The notes below the pieces were generated by a model. That model worked only from the letters and a program-made list of their open reading frames with translations. It did no database searches and was not told the DNA's origin. The position numbers were made by a program, and so were the translations under genes. This document shows positions 32,257 to 42,480 of a stretch of DNA of 64,000 nucleotides, one piece after another; the first letter of the stretch is position 1; each line of letters begins with the position of its first letter. This DNA is from Citreicoccus inhibens (lineage in GTDB: Bacteria; Myxococcota; Myxococcia; Myxococcales; Myxococcaceae), in NCBI RefSeq assembly GCF_019039035.1, contig NZ_JAHNZT010000001.1:460049-524048 (forward strand), given 5' to 3'.

Positions 32257-35200
32257 TCAGTCGAGCAGGTTCCTCGCGTACTCCGCGCGCAGCCGGTCAT
32301 CGCCCAACGCGCGGGCCGCCTCGGAGAGGATGACGCGGACCTGCTGCGCTCGATGCTGGAGGGCGGCATCCGGGTGGCCGGCGAAGCGCAACGGGTGGAA
32401 CTCGGCGGACAGCAGCTCGTAGGCGCGCTTGACCTCCTCGCCTCCCGCCGAACGCGCGAGCCCCAGCACGGTGAAGTAGTCCGCGTCCTGCACTTCCTCG
32501 AACTTCGCTTCGAGACGCCGCACGTCGAGTTCCGGCGGATGGTCGCCCATGCCGTCCAACGTGTCGGGCTGCAACGCGACGAGGCCCAAGGTGCGCGCCA
32601 CCGACAGGGCCTTCAGCGTGACGTCCTGCGGCATCCCCGCGCTCAGGAGGAGGGCCTCCAAGGTGCGCTCGCCATCCACCCCTTCCAACAGGTGGAGTTC
32701 GCGCGAGGGGAAGCCGAACTCGCTGGGTGCGACGTGGGCATCGCCGCGCGTCACGCGGGCTCGCAGGGAGCCCGCGGTCTCCAGCAGGGACTCGGAGGTG
32801 AGCGTGTTGCGCAGGGCCTCCGCCAACAGGTGCAGCGGTGGACGCGTGGCGGCGGCCAGGGCCACCTCGTGCGGCGCGGGCTCCTGGACGAGGCGATAGA
32901 GCGTGGAGGGCTCCGCCAGGGCGTCCAGGAAGACCTGCTCGGTGTAGCGCTGCACGAGCGGCACGGCCTCGGTCTCACGCAGATAACCGCGTCCACGGAG
33001 GGCCTCCAAGAGCGCGCCCGTGGTGGCGCTGCGCACGAGCCGCAGCTCGGCCTCCTGTCGCGCGTCGATGAGGCCATCCGCGCGCGCCCGGTCGATGAGG
33101 GACTCGCCCGCGGCGGACGAGGCCGCGCCGACGAGGGTTCCATCCCGCAGCCAGAGGATGCGCAGGGCGTTGACGACCTTCAGCTCCAGCCGCACTTCCA
33201 TGCGCGCGTCGCACATGCGCAGCAGCAGTCGGGACAGGCCCTCTTGCGTCACGCTGCCACTGCGCGCCACGGCGAGTTCGGGACGGCCGGGGGCCTCCAG
33301 TGGGAGCAAGGACGCGCGAGCCTGGGCCGCGGCCTCCTCGGCATCTCGATGCGCGCGCTCTTCCAGTGCCAGCCGCTCTCGCTCGGCATGGGCACGTTGC
33401 TCGATGGCGTCGGCCTCCAGCTTCGCTCGGGCGGCGCGCTCCTGGAGCAGCTCCTCGTGATGGCGACGGGCCTCGGCTTCAGCTTCAGCGCGGGCTCGTG
33501 ACTCCGCTTCGAGGCGTGCCTCGGCATCCGCACGGCCTCGCGACTCGACCTCCATGCGGACTTCCAACGCGGTCCGATGGCGGCCCTCCGACTCCGCTCG
33601 CTCCATCGCCTCCGCGCGGCTCTTGGCTGCGGCTTCGGCGCGGGCATCGGCTTCCGCGCGAGCCTCCGCCTCTGCTTCGGCCCGAGCCTCCGCTGCCTCG
33701 CGAGCCCGAATCTCCGCCTCGGCGCGCGACTCCATCTCGGCGCGGGCCTTCATCGCCTGCTCCGCGCGGAGTTCTGCCGCCACGCGGGCGCGCTCTCCTG
33801 CGGCCGCTTGGGCTTGGGCCTCTTCGCGGGCCTCGACCGCGCTGGCGAGTTGGCGCTCGGCGGCGGCGCGTGTCTCCGCGTGCGCCGCGACCTCGCTTGT
33901 CAGCTGGGCCTCGGCGGCGGCTCGCGCCTGTTCATGAGCGACTGTCTCTTGCGTCAGCCGAGCCTCGGCGGCATCGAGTTCCAGCCGCGTCACTTCCGCG
34001 CGGGCCTCGGCCTCGCGATGGGCTTTGCCCTCCGCCGCAACGCGTGCTTCCGCGTCCACGCGACCACCGGATTCAGACGCGAGCCGGGACTCGATGTCCT
34101 TCAATGCACCGAGCGTCTCGGCCCCTCGGGACTCCGCTTCGAGGCGCGCTTCGTGCTCCTTCGCGAGGCTCTCCACAAGCGATGCACGCCCGCGCGCCTC
34201 GGATTCTGCTCGCGCCTCGGCCTCGAGGATTCGCGCGTCCAGCCGCTCTCGCTCCGCCTGCGACTCGCGCAGCCGCGCCTCCAGGTCCTCGTGTGCCTGG
34301 GACTCCGACTCGGCACGAGCCTCCGCGGTGGCCCGCGTTCGGGTCTGTTCCGCGAGGGCACGGTCAAGATCCGCCAGTCGTGCCTGGAGCGCGGTGACGT
34401 CCTGCTCACGGCTCTCCACTCGCGCGAGCGCGGCCTTGGCTGTCGCATCCACCGAAGCGCGGGCGGTCGACTCCGCGTCGAGGCGCGCACGCGCCTTGTC
34501 GAGCTGTGCCTGCAACGCGGTGGTCTGCGCCGCGGAATGGGCCTGCGTGTCAGCCCGCAGCGAGGACTCGCGTTCCAGCGCTTCGTTCAACCGGGAGTGC
34601 TGCGCTTCGAGTTCAGCGATTCGCTGTTCTGAATCACGGGCCAGCCGGGCCAGTTCCGCGTCGCGAGCACCGAGCGCCTCGGCTTGATGAGCATTCTGCT
34701 CACGCAGCGCCTGGAGGTCCGCCGTGAGCGCGACCTCCCTCTCGCTTGCGCCCACAAGCGACTCGGAGCGCGCGGACTCCGCATCCGCGCGTGCACGCTC
34801 CTCCGCGACTCGGGCCTTCGCGAGGGTGGTCTCGGCCTGCGCTTGCTCGGTGTGCGTTCGCGCCAGTTCGAGCGCCGCGCTGGCCTCCGTCGCGCGCGCG
34901 TTCGCCGCAGAGAGGAGGGCTTGGAGTTCAGCGACCTGGACTTGGGACTGCTGGGCTCCAGCCTGGAGCCGCTCGATGAGGGACACCGCGGCTTCGGCCT
35001 CGCTCCGCGCCGCGTCTGCTTGCGCGATCGCGGCCTCGGCTCGCGCGGCCTCCTCATGGAAGGCCTGCTCGAAGTGGGTCCGCTGGCCTCGCTCGCGCTC
35101 CAGTTCCGCGAGGACGTGACGCACCCGCTGATGCGCCTCTTCGAACTGGTGCTCGACGGCCTCCTGCTCCGCGAGCTCTGGAGGCACCGGCTCTGGGGCG

Positions 35201-37476
35201 GGCTCCTCCTCGCTCGGCGTGGGCATCGCGAAGCGCTCGGTCGGGGCTGAGACAGCCCTCCCTTCGCCCTCTTCGCTCAGGCGCGAGAAGTCGGTCTCTG
35301 ACAGCGGCGCCACCGCGGCCGGTGGCGCGGTGCTCGTCGCGGAATCGGTCTCGGTGTCGAACCAATCGGAGCCCACCGTGGGCGCCGGCGCATCGCCCAC
35401 GCTGGGCGCTTCGGTGTCCTCGGTGGCACGCGCGCGGGCCTCGGCCTGGAGCTGCGCGTCCAGTTCGTCCCAGTTCGACTGGGACATCTCCTCCGCGCCC
35501 TCCCCGCCCGTGGCATCGAGGCGCTCGGCGGCCTCCGCGCGAAGCTGCGCTTCCAGTTCGTCCCAGTTCGACTGGGAGGCGTCCGTCTCCTCGGCATCAT
35601 CCGACTCGGAGGCGGTTGAGGCCTGCGTTGGAGTTGGCGTGTCTTCTTGCGAGGTGGCGCCCTCTCGCTCGGCGGCCTCCGCGCGAAGCTGCGCTTCCAG
35701 TTCGTCCCAGTTCGAATGCGCCTCTTGAGCGTCTTCGTGCGCTGGCGCGGAGGGCTCGGAGGCGAGCGCATCCGCTTGCGCGTGGGTCACGAGGGTGTTC
35801 CCGGAGCCGTCTCGCTCGGAGTCCTCGGCGCGAAGCTGCGCTTCCAGTTCGTCCCAGTTCGCGCCGTCTCCGCCGGTGCCCGATTCCAATTCGGGATCAG
35901 GTGGCAGCTCGGTCCAGGTGCCGCCATCCGCGGCCCCTCGCAGCGTCCGAAGCTCGGCCTCCGCGGCGGAGAGCGGATCCGCGCTCCCCGCTGCATCCGG
36001 GGTATCGACGTCGAAGAAGCCTTCGTCCCCCAACTTGGGCGCGGGCTTCGCGGGGCGCAGGCCGGGAGGCCGCAGGTGTTCCTCGCGAAACGCGAGATTC
36101 CCCGGCGGTGGCGCGGACTCCGTCGCCGTCGCGCTCCCCGAGGCTCGCGCGGAGATGGGGGCGCCCTCTCCACTCCACCTCGACGGGAGCGACGAAGCCT
36201 CGTCGTGCTCGGCCCCATCGTTGTCGCTGAACCAGCCCGCGCTGGGGTCAGTATCCGTTGCGCTCGCGCCGTTCTCAGACGTCTGGGTACTCGCGCGCTC
36301 GGGTGAATCCGCGGGCCAGTCTGACGCTGCGCTCGCGCGCTCGCCGTCGGGAGTCGTGCCCCCATCGGACTCGGCGCTCGCACCTTCAGGCGCCGTCGAG
36401 TTCCAGTCCGGCTCAGCGCTCGCAGCGTCAGGAGCTATCGCGCTCCAATCCGTCTCCGCGCTCGCACCTTCGGGCGCGGTCGCGCTCCAGTCGGTCTCCG
36501 CGCTGACGCCTTCGGGCGATGCCCCACTCGCGTCCGACGGTGCATCCGTATTCGAGGCGAGCGCGCCCCAGCTCGTCTCCGAAGTCGCATCTTCGGACGC
36601 GGTCGCGCTCAAGTCTTGCTGCGCGCCGGTGGCCTCGGTGCCCCAGTCCGACTCCGCCCCCGTGGCGGTCGCGGCGTCGCCCCAATCCGGCTCCGCGCTG
36701 GCACCTTCGGACTCCGTGGGTCCTTCCCAGTCCGGCGGCGCGCCATCCACCATCGCCGACTCCGCCCACTCTCCCCCGCCCCCCGCCGTGCCACTTCCCG
36801 CCAGAACCGAGTCGATGGAGGCCATCGCCTCCGCCTCGACCTCCTGATGCGTCTGCTCGAAGGCAGCGTCCATCGCGAGCGCGGTTTGCTGCTCGCGCTG
36901 CTGGTTCTGCTCCAGCGCAATGCGCTCTTCGTCCGTCATCGCCGCCAGCTCCCAGTCCGTCTGGGACAGCGGCGCCAGGTCTCCGAAGAGCGCGTTGGCC
37001 AGCGCGGGGTCGCCCCCCACGGCTCGCGGCGCCGTGGCGTGCCACGTCTCTTCCCCCGAGGATTCCGTTCCACCCCCCTCGGCGGGAGGCGTGAGCGTGC
37101 GGTTCTCCATCACGCGCCACCCATCCGCCTCCGCGGGCGAGTGGATCAGCGAATCCACCAGCGCCACGAAGCTCGGCCCATCCAACGGGAGCGGCGCCAC
37201 CGGAGCGCTGAAGCCCTCGATGGACTCGGACAGGAGCAACACGCGCGCCCGGTGGCCTTCCGGGTGCTGCACCAACTCCTCCAACACGACGCGGCCTCGG
37301 CCGCTCTCCACTCCGGGCGCGAGCACGATGAGCTCGGGCAAGTGGTGACCGAACGCGATGAGCGCGTCCGCGGCGGAGGTCGCGAGGATGACCTCGTGCC
37401 CTTCGCGCGAGAGCAAGCGCCGCACCGCGGCGATGGTGGCGATGTCGTCGTGTACGAGAAGGACCGAGGCGCCCAT
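32257..37476 (-). CDS. Giant pseudo-receiver / coiled-coil / J-domain-like protein
   Basis: 1739 residues. N-terminal response-regulator-like fold (1-115) keeps the acidic pair (VLLVHDD) but has Ala where the phosphorylated Asp should be (ELIVLAPGV), and the conserved Lys is not evident. Residues about 230-400 are acidic repeats ([14 protein letters not shown]). Around 530-680 are four copies of a (S/A)[12 protein letters not shown] motif. A long Ala/Arg/Glu coiled coil runs from about 770 to 1395. About 1405-1640 resembles the DUF4388/PATAN domain. The end (1653-1739) is J-domain-like ([19 protein letters not shown]) but the HPD motif reads HPL. No signal peptide. The layout recalls myxobacterial polarity proteins such as FrzS (receiver plus coiled coil), but it is not that gene. 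Function unknown. Confidence 0.88.
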   Translation of the reverse strand: MGASVLLVHDDIATIAAVRRLLSREGHEVILATSAADALIAFGHHLPELIVLAPGVESGRGRVVLEELVQHPEGHRARVLLLSESIEGFSAPVAPLPLDGPSFVALVDSLIHSPAEADGWRVMENRTLTPPAEGGGTESSGEETWHATAPRAVGGDPALANALFGDLAPLSQTDWELAAMTDEERIALEQNQQREQQTALAMDAAFEQTHQEVEAEAMASIDSVLAGSGTAGGGGEWAESAMVDGAPPDWEGPTESEGASAEPDWGDAATATGAESDWGTEATGAQQDLSATASEDATSETSWGALASNTDAPSDASGASPEGVSAETDWSATAPEGASAETDWSAIAPDAASAEPDWNSTAPEGASAESDGGTTPDGERASAASDWPADSPERASTQTSENGASATDTDPSAGWFSDNDGAEHDEASSLPSRWSGEGAPISARASGSATATESAPPPGNLAFREEHLRPPGLRPAKPAPKLGDEGFFDVDTPDAAGSADPLSAAEAELRTLRGAADGGTWTELPPDPELESGTGGDGANWDELEAQLRAEDSERDGSGNTLVTHAQADALASEPSAPAHEDAQEAHSNWDELEAQLRAEAAEREGATSQEDTPTPTQASTASESDDAEETDASQSNWDELEAQLRAEAAERLDATGGEGAEEMSQSNWDELDAQLQAEARARATEDTEAPSVGDAPAPTVGSDWFDTETDSATSTAPPAAVAPLSETDFSRLSEEGEGRAVSAPTERFAMPTPSEEEPAPEPVPPELAEQEAVEHQFEEAHQRVRHVLAELERERGQRTHFEQAFHEEAARAEAAIAQADAARSEAEAAVSLIERLQAGAQQSQVQVAELQALLSAANARATEASAALELARTHTEQAQAETTLAKARVAEERARADAESARSESLVGASEREVALTADLQALREQNAHQAEALGARDAELARLARDSEQRIAELEAQHSRLNEALERESSLRADTQAHSAAQTTALQAQLDKARARLDAESTARASVDATAKAALARVESREQDVTALQARLADLDRALAEQTRTRATAEARAESESQAHEDLEARLRESQAERERLDARILEAEARAESEARGRASLVESLAKEHEARLEAESRGAETLGALKDIESRLASESGGRVDAEARVAAEGKAHREAEARAEVTRLELDAAEARLTQETVAHEQARAAAEAQLTSEVAAHAETRAAAERQLASAVEAREEAQAQAAAGERARVAAELRAEQAMKARAEMESRAEAEIRAREAAEARAEAEAEARAEADARAEAAAKSRAEAMERAESEGRHRTALEVRMEVESRGRADAEARLEAESRARAEAEAEARRHHEELLQERAARAKLEADAIEQRAHAERERLALEERAHRDAEEAAAQARASLLPLEAPGRPELAVARSGSVTQEGLSRLLLRMCDARMEVRLELKVVNALRILWLRDGTLVGAASSAAGESLIDRARADGLIDARQEAELRLVRSATTGALLEALRGRGYLRETEAVPLVQRYTEQVFLDALAEPSTLYRLVQEPAPHEVALAAATRPPLHLLAEALRNTLTSESLLETAGSLRARVTRGDAHVAPSEFGFPSRELHLLEGVDGERTLEALLLSAGMPQDVTLKALSVARTLGLVALQPDTLDGMGDHPPELDVRRLEAKFEEVQDADYFTVLGLARSAGGEEVKRAYELLSAEFHPLRFAGHPDAALQHRAQQVRVILSEAARALGDDRLRAEYARNLLD
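35522..35715. repeat. 50-bp exact direct repeat inside the giant gene
   Basis: Bases 35522-35571 and 35666-35715 are identical, 144 bases apart. Two less exact copies lie near 35442-35485 and 35830-35862. They encode the repeated [12 protein letters not shown] motif; nucleotide identity over two full copies suggests recent duplication. Confidence 0.85.
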
Positions 37477-37491
37477 GGGGGGGCGCCAAGT

Positions 37492-39885
37492 CTACAGCAT
37501 GGCCCCTGGATCCACGTCGAGGACGACCTTCACTCCCGAAGGAACCTCCGCGAGCGCCGCCTCCAGCCGGGCGAGCAGCGGGGCGAGCGAGGCATGGGTC
37601 GGCCCTTTGACCAGGAGCTGCCAGCGCGTCTTGCCCCGGATGCGGGCGATGGGCGCCAGCGCGGGCCCCAGCAGTCGCACCCCGGCCGAGGCCGGCGGCA
37701 TGTGCCGTCCCACGAGGTTGCCCAGGTAGCGCGCGACGCTGGCGGTCTGCTCGGGATGCTCCCCTTCCAGCCGCACCGAGGCCATGCGCGCGTACGGAGG
37801 GTAGGCCAGCGCCTTGCGCCACTCCAATTCCTGGTGCGCGAATCCATCGAAGTCGTGGGCCAGCACGCGCTTCACGGGCTCGGCCTCCGGGTTGTACGTC
37901 TGCACCAGCACGCGCCCCGGGTCCTTGCCGCGCCCGGCCCGGCCCGCCACCTGGGTGAGCAAATGGAAGGTGCGCTCGGAGGCGCGAAAGTCCGGGATGG
38001 CCAACGACGTGTCCGCCATCACCACGCACACCAGCGTCACGCCCGGGAAGTCATGTCCCTTGGCCACCATCTGCGTGCCCACCAGGATGTCGATTTCCCG
38101 ACGCGCGAACGAGGCCAGCAGCTCCGTCAACTTCTCGGCACTGGTGGCCGAGTCGCGGTCCAGCCGCGCCACCCGGGCCTGCGGCAATCGCTCGGCGACC
38201 TCCGCCTCCACGCGCTCGGTGCCGATGCCCAGCTTCAACATCGGCCCCGTGCACTCGCGGCAACGGTCCGGCACCGGGAACGCCACGCCGCAGTAGTGGC
38301 ACACCACGCGGTTCTGCGAGCGGTGGTGCGTCAGGCACACGTCGCAGTCCTGGCACTTGAGGGACAGGCCGCACACCTCGCACAGCAGGATGGTGCTGTG
38401 CCCGCGGCGGTTCAGGAAGAGGATGACCTGCTGGCCCTTGGCCACCGTCTCCTCCATGGCCTGAAGCAGCGGCGGGCTGAGGATGGGCGCCTCCTCCGTC
38501 ACCACGCCATCGCGCGGACGCTCCACGCGCAGGTCCACCATTTCGATGGTGGGCATGGGCCGGTCATCCACGCGGCGCTTCAACTCCAACAACTTGTAGC
38601 GACCGCTGCGCGCGTTGTGCAGCGTCTCCAGGGCGGGCGTGGCCGAGCCGAGCACCACCACCGCGCCCGCCTGCTTCCCTCGAACCACCGCGAGGTCGCG
38701 CGCCTGATAGCGCAGCTTCTCGTCCTGCTTGAACGAGGGGTCGTGCTCCTCGTCCACCACGATGAGCCCCAGGTTCTCCACGGGGGCGAACACCGCCGAG
38801 CGCACGCCCACGGCGATCTTCACCGTGCCCTTGCGCAGCGCCTGCCAATGAAAGAGCCGCTCGCGGTCCTTCAGCCCCGAGTGCAGCACCGCCACGTCGC
38901 CACCGAAGCGGCTGCGGAAGCGCCCCACGAGCTGCGGCGTGAGCGCGATCTCCGGCACCAACACCAGGCTGCCCCGCCCTCGCGACAGGGCGTGCTCCAC
39001 CGCGCGCAGGTACACCTCCGTCTTGCCGCTGCCGGTGACGCCGTGGAGGAGATACGGCTGGAAGCCGGCCGCGTCGACAGCGCCCTGAAGCTCGCGCACC
39101 GCCACGTCCTGCTCGGGCGTGAGCTGCGCGGGGCGCCCCTGCTGGAGCCCTTCGCGCACGCCGGGCTTGAGCTCCACCTCCTCCATGCGCACGAGCCCCT
39201 TCTCCGCCAGCTTCTTCAGCGTCTCGCGCGCGCCGGGGATGGCGTGCGCCACCTCCTCCAGCGGGGCTCGGCCGCCCACCGCGAGCAGGTACGCCATCGC
39301 CGCGGACTGAGCGGGGGCTCGCGAGAGCTGGCGAGGCGCTTCCGTGACGAGCGCCACCGCGAAGTGCTGCACGTCCGCCTTCGCGGCCTTCTCGTCCACG
39401 GCGGTGGAGAGGCCCGGCGGCAGCGCGCCACGGATGACCTCGCCCAACGGATAGCGATAGTGCTCGGCCGCGAAGCGCAGGAGCGCGATGAGGTCCTTGG
39501 GCAGTGACGGCGAGTCCTCCAGCACGCGCTGGATGGCCTTGAGCCGAACGCCTCCCTCCACGGGCGGCGTGGCGGGCCCCAGGTAGAAGCCGAGCGCCAT
39601 GCCGCGCCCGAAGGGCACCAGCACGCGCTGGCCCGGAGCCAGGTTGCCCGCGAGCGCCTCCGGGACAAGGTAGGTGAACTCCCCGCGAACGGGGCGACCG
39701 ACGGCGACGGACGCAAGAAGGGCGGGGGTGGGACTCACGACGGGCCGCACTGTAGCGGTACGTCCCGCGCCCGGAAGTTCCCGGCGGAGGTTCGCACGCA
39801 AGGTACGCAGGGGCATCGAACCCGGAGTGGGAGATGGGTCGTCGCGGAAATCCAGCGGCTTCAGCTCGAAGTGCTGCTGCTCCAT
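37492..39885 (-). CDS. priA: Primosomal protein N' (replication restart helicase)
   Basis: 797 residues from the ATG at 39885, which has GAGGG just upstream; a GTG at 39738 would give 748 and begins close to the usual PriA core. The N-terminal 3'-DNA-binding domain is followed by a helicase with Walker A GVTGSGKTEVYLRAVE, DEEH (VDEEHDPSFKQ), ATPAL and QVAGRAGRG. A zinc-binding block has paired cysteines (CEVCGLSLKCQDCDVCLTHH, then CHYCG, CREC). The C-terminal domain is ordinary. It reloads DnaB at stalled forks. An in-frame 49-residue extension (starting EQQHFELKPLDFRDD) precedes the core; its codon bias is good for the first part. Neighbours are unrelated. Confidence 0.95.
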   Translation of the reverse strand: MEQQHFELKPLDFRDDPSPTPGSMPLRTLRANLRRELPGAGRTATVRPVVSPTPALLASVAVGRPVRGEFTYLVPEALAGNLAPGQRVLVPFGRGMALGFYLGPATPPVEGGVRLKAIQRVLEDSPSLPKDLIALLRFAAEHYRYPLGEVIRGALPPGLSTAVDEKAAKADVQHFAVALVTEAPRQLSRAPAQSAAMAYLLAVGGRAPLEEVAHAIPGARETLKKLAEKGLVRMEEVELKPGVREGLQQGRPAQLTPEQDVAVRELQGAVDAAGFQPYLLHGVTGSGKTEVYLRAVEHALSRGRGSLVLVPEIALTPQLVGRFRSRFGGDVAVLHSGLKDRERLFHWQALRKGTVKIAVGVRSAVFAPVENLGLIVVDEEHDPSFKQDEKLRYQARDLAVVRGKQAGAVVVLGSATPALETLHNARSGRYKLLELKRRVDDRPMPTIEMVDLRVERPRDGVVTEEAPILSPPLLQAMEETVAKGQQVILFLNRRGHSTILLCEVCGLSLKCQDCDVCLTHHRSQNRVVCHYCGVAFPVPDRCRECTGPMLKLGIGTERVEAEVAERLPQARVARLDRDSATSAEKLTELLASFARREIDILVGTQMVAKGHDFPGVTLVCVVMADTSLAIPDFRASERTFHLLTQVAGRAGRGKDPGRVLVQTYNPEAEPVKRVLAHDFDGFAHQELEWRKALAYPPYARMASVRLEGEHPEQTASVARYLGNLVGRHMPPASAGVRLLGPALAPIARIRGKTRWQLLVKGPTHASLAPLLARLEAALAEVPSGVKVVLDVDPGAML

Positions 39886-40047
39886 GGCACCCTCGGCACG
39901 CGTGGCCCCAGCCCCTCCCCCATCACCCAGGGCCCACTGTGCCCGGCCCCTCTGACATGCCCGCGCTCCGGGGGCCCAACGCAACGGGGCCCCTCGACGC
40001 CCGAAGGCGCGGAGGAGCCCCGCGAACCCCGCGATGAACGATGGGGA

Positions 40048-40671
40048 TCAGCGCCCCGTGGCGCGCTTCCACGACGGGCGCGTGCTCACGCGGGTCCACC
40101 ACGCGGAGAGGTTCGGGTACTGCGCGACGAGGTCCGCCTGGCCCACCGCGAACAGGTACTCCATGTAGGGCGCCCAGCAGACGTCCGCGAGCGAGAAGGC
40201 CTCTCCCGCGAGGAACGGCTGCTTGGCCAGCACGGCGTCGACGACCTCGAACGGCCGGCGCAGGCCCTCGCGGCCGGCCTGCACGTTGGCTTCATCCGTG
40301 GCTTGGCCCCGCATGGGCTTGAGCAGCCGCTCGTAGATGATCTTCATCGCCGCGGGGCTGAAGTAACAGTGCTCCACGCTGATGAACTGCTCCATTCGCG
40401 CGTAGGCCTTGGGGTCCGCCGGCGTCAGCGCCACGCCCGGCAGGGTGCGGTCCAGAAAGCGGATGATGGCGCGCGACTCGTACATCTGGAAGCCATCATC
40501 CGTCTCCAGCACCGGCACCACGCCAAAGGGCTGACGTGCCACGTGCGCGGGCAGCTTCTGCTCACCCTTGCCGAGGTCCACGAGCACGAACTCGGCCTCG
40601 TGCCCCTTCTCTGCCAGGACCGTCAGGACCGCGCGGGTACACGTGCTCGCTGGATGACCATAGACCTTCAT
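40048..40671 (-). CDS. Glutathione S-transferase family protein
   Basis: 207 residues from the ATG at 40671. N-terminal thioredoxin-like half (MKVYGHPASTCTRAVLTVLA) with a Ser-x-Cys near residue 11, then the cis-Pro VVPVLETDDG and YESRAIIRFLD of the glutathione site, and an all-helical C-terminal half (LSAWWTRVSTRPSWKRA). Probably phi- or beta-like; detoxification or peroxide handling by glutathione conjugation. The substrate cannot be told from the sequence. It is 162 bases upstream of priA on the same strand, in a GC-rich gap with only weak GGGGCCC/GGGCCCC inverted words (39971-39993). Confidence 0.9.
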   Translation of the reverse strand: MKVYGHPASTCTRAVLTVLAEKGHEAEFVLVDLGKGEQKLPAHVARQPFGVVPVLETDDGFQMYESRAIIRFLDRTLPGVALTPADPKAYARMEQFISVEHCYFSPAAMKIIYERLLKPMRGQATDEANVQAGREGLRRPFEVVDAVLAKQPFLAGEAFSLADVCWAPYMEYLFAVGQADLVAQYPNLSAWWTRVSTRPSWKRATGR

Positions 40672-40766
40672 GTGCGGGAACCTCCGAGCAACGGCCGGGC
40701 CCAGCCCGACCGGATGCGCCCGGATGGTTTCCCGCAGGCCCCTCGCTCCGCAACCCCTTCGCGCGG

Positions 40767-41522
40767 CTACGGCGTAAAGAGCTTGTCCGGCACGGCGGCG
40801 CGCGACTCGCCCTTGAGCGCGGTGAAGCGCAGCGCGCGCTGGTTGCCCTTCCACACCTCGATGGTGCGAGGCATCCAGTCACCCGTGGCCGGCGACGTGT
40901 AGTCCACGAAGCGCACATCCCAGGCGTTGCCCGCCGCGTCGCGGTAGCGCACGCGCGCCGCGCGGAAGGTGTCCTTGTACACCCAGAACTGGGGCCGTCC
41001 TTCGTCGGGGTCTCCGAGCACGTAGGCGACCTCGCCGCCGAAGCGCGCCAGCGAGGTGCGCTTGGTGTCCACGCCGAGGCTGGCCAGGTGCTGCTCCAGC
41101 GCCTCGCGGGACTCCTGCGCGGAGCCCAGGTCCGTGGCGAGCACGCCGCACACCTGCGCGACGAGCGCGGTCATGGCCGGGACCTCGGGGCCCTCGGCGC
41201 GCTTGCGGCCGTTGGCGAGCACCGCCGCGGCCTTGCCACCGCCGTCGGGCGTGGTGGCCTCGAAGCGGCAGCGCCCCGGCATCTTCACGAACAGGACGCC
41301 GTCCCCCTGCAACTCGGGCCGCTCCGTGGGCGCGCCCAGGGCCGAGCCCGCCTCCTTCACCGCCGGGCCCGAGAAGATGAGCGAGCCTTCCACGCGCAGG
41401 GCAGACAGGTTCTTCTCCGCGCGCGCGGCCACGGTGCGGCGGAGGATGGAGCCACCGGGCAGCACATAGGCGCCAGCGGCGAGCGAGACCAGGATGCCCA
41501 GCAGGGCCAACGAACGCTTCAC
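40767..41522 (-). CDS. Exported hypothetical protein linked to galU
   Basis: 251 residues with an N-terminal signal or anchor (MKRSLALLGILVSLAAGAYVL). The rest looks like a mostly beta periplasmic domain (LRVEGSLIFSGPAV, LFVKMPGRCRFEATT, WVYKDTFRAARVRYRDA), with the general shape of outer-membrane lipoprotein-sorting (LolA/LolB-like) barrels, although no motif proves it. The GTG start overlaps the galU TGA (GTGA), so its translation is coupled to galU and it may act in envelope or polysaccharide assembly. Unknown function. Confidence 0.78.
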   Translation of the reverse strand: MKRSLALLGILVSLAAGAYVLPGGSILRRTVAARAEKNLSALRVEGSLIFSGPAVKEAGSALGAPTERPELQGDGVLFVKMPGRCRFEATTPDGGGKAAAVLANGRKRAEGPEVPAMTALVAQVCGVLATDLGSAQESREALEQHLASLGVDTKRTSLARFGGEVAYVLGDPDEGRPQFWVYKDTFRAARVRYRDAAGNAWDVRFVDYTSPATGDWMPRTIEVWKGNQRALRFTALKGESRAAVPDKLFTP

Positions 41523-42421
41523 GACTTCTCCGTCTTGACGACCTCTCGCAGGTACGCGAGCAGCCCTTCTCGCAGCTCGGGGCGCTTGAGGCCGTAGGCA
41601 ATGTTCGCCTTCAAGTAGCCCACCTTGTCCCCCGCGTCATAGCGCTGTCCCTGGAACTTGTAGCCAAGCAGGCCGTGGGACTTCTGGAGGGTGGCCAGAC
41701 CATCGGTGAGCTGGATTTCACCGCCCACACCGGGGGTCTGCTGCTCCAGGATGGGGAAGATGTCCGGCGGCAGCACGTAGCGGCCGATGACGGCGAGGTT
41801 CGACGGCGCGGTGCCCTTCTTGGGCTTCTCCACCACGCGCTCGATGCGGATGACGCCGTTGCCCAGGTCCGTGCCCGCGGCGATGCCGTACATGTGCGTC
41901 TCATCGTCCGGCACTTCCATGAGCGCGATGACCGCCTGGTTGTACTGGCGGTAGACGCGCGCGAGCTGGCGGATGCCCGGCTCCTCGGCGTCAATCATGT
42001 CGTCGCCGAGCAGCACACCGAAGGGCTCATTGCCCACCGCGCTCTTGGCGCACAGCACCGCGTGTCCGAGCCCCTTGGGCTCCTTCTGGCGGATGCTGAC
42101 GACGCGCACCATGTCCGCGATGGCGCGCAGCTTGTCAGCCTCGCTCGTCTTGCCGCGCGCGCGCAGCGTGGTCTCAATCTCGAAGCCGATGTCGAAGTGG
42201 TCCTCGATGGCGCCCTTGCCGCGGCCGTTGATGAGGATGACGTCCTCGATGCCAGCGGACACCGCCTCTTCCACGATGTACTGGAGCGTGGGTGTGTCCA
42301 CGATGGGCAGCATCTCCTTCGGGACCGCCTTCGTCGCCGGAAGGAAACGGGTGCCCAGACCGGCGGCGGGAATGACGCACTTGCGGATCAGCGGCGCTGC
42401 CTTCGATGGAGTGGAGGACAT
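41519..42421 (-). CDS. galU: UTP-glucose-1-phosphate uridylyltransferase
   Basis: 300 residues, the standard GalU length. Nucleotide-binding signature GLGTRFLPATKAVPKEM, IDTP-like VDTPTLQYIVEEA, GKGAIEDHFD (sugar-nucleotide lysine and Glu/Asp region), GLGHAVLCAK, LLGDDMIDAE (Mg-binding Asp) and VGGEIQLTDGL. Makes UDP-glucose for exopolysaccharide, LPS and trehalose. Typical catalytic residues are all present. Divergent from the outer-membrane barrel gene across 59 bases, and first in a unit with the exported protein that overlaps it by 4 bases. Confidence 0.96.
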   Translation of the reverse strand: MSSTPSKAAPLIRKCVIPAAGLGTRFLPATKAVPKEMLPIVDTPTLQYIVEEAVSAGIEDVILINGRGKGAIEDHFDIGFEIETTLRARGKTSEADKLRAIADMVRVVSIRQKEPKGLGHAVLCAKSAVGNEPFGVLLGDDMIDAEEPGIRQLARVYRQYNQAVIALMEVPDDETHMYGIAAGTDLGNGVIRIERVVEKPKKGTAPSNLAVIGRYVLPPDIFPILEQQTPGVGGEIQLTDGLATLQKSHGLLGYKFQGQRYDAGDKVGYLKANIAYGLKRPELREGLLAYLREVVKTEKS

Positions 42422-42480
42422 GGGCCAGGGAATCTATTGATGGCGTTGCACCCCAGCAAGCCGGATAGAGTCATCCAGCC

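Noticed and set aside
36616-39507. 963-codon plus-strand open frame over priA and the giant coiled-coil gene
   Set aside because: It crosses two well-supported opposite-strand genes, including all PriA motifs; its own translation is His/Arg/Leu-rich nonsense.
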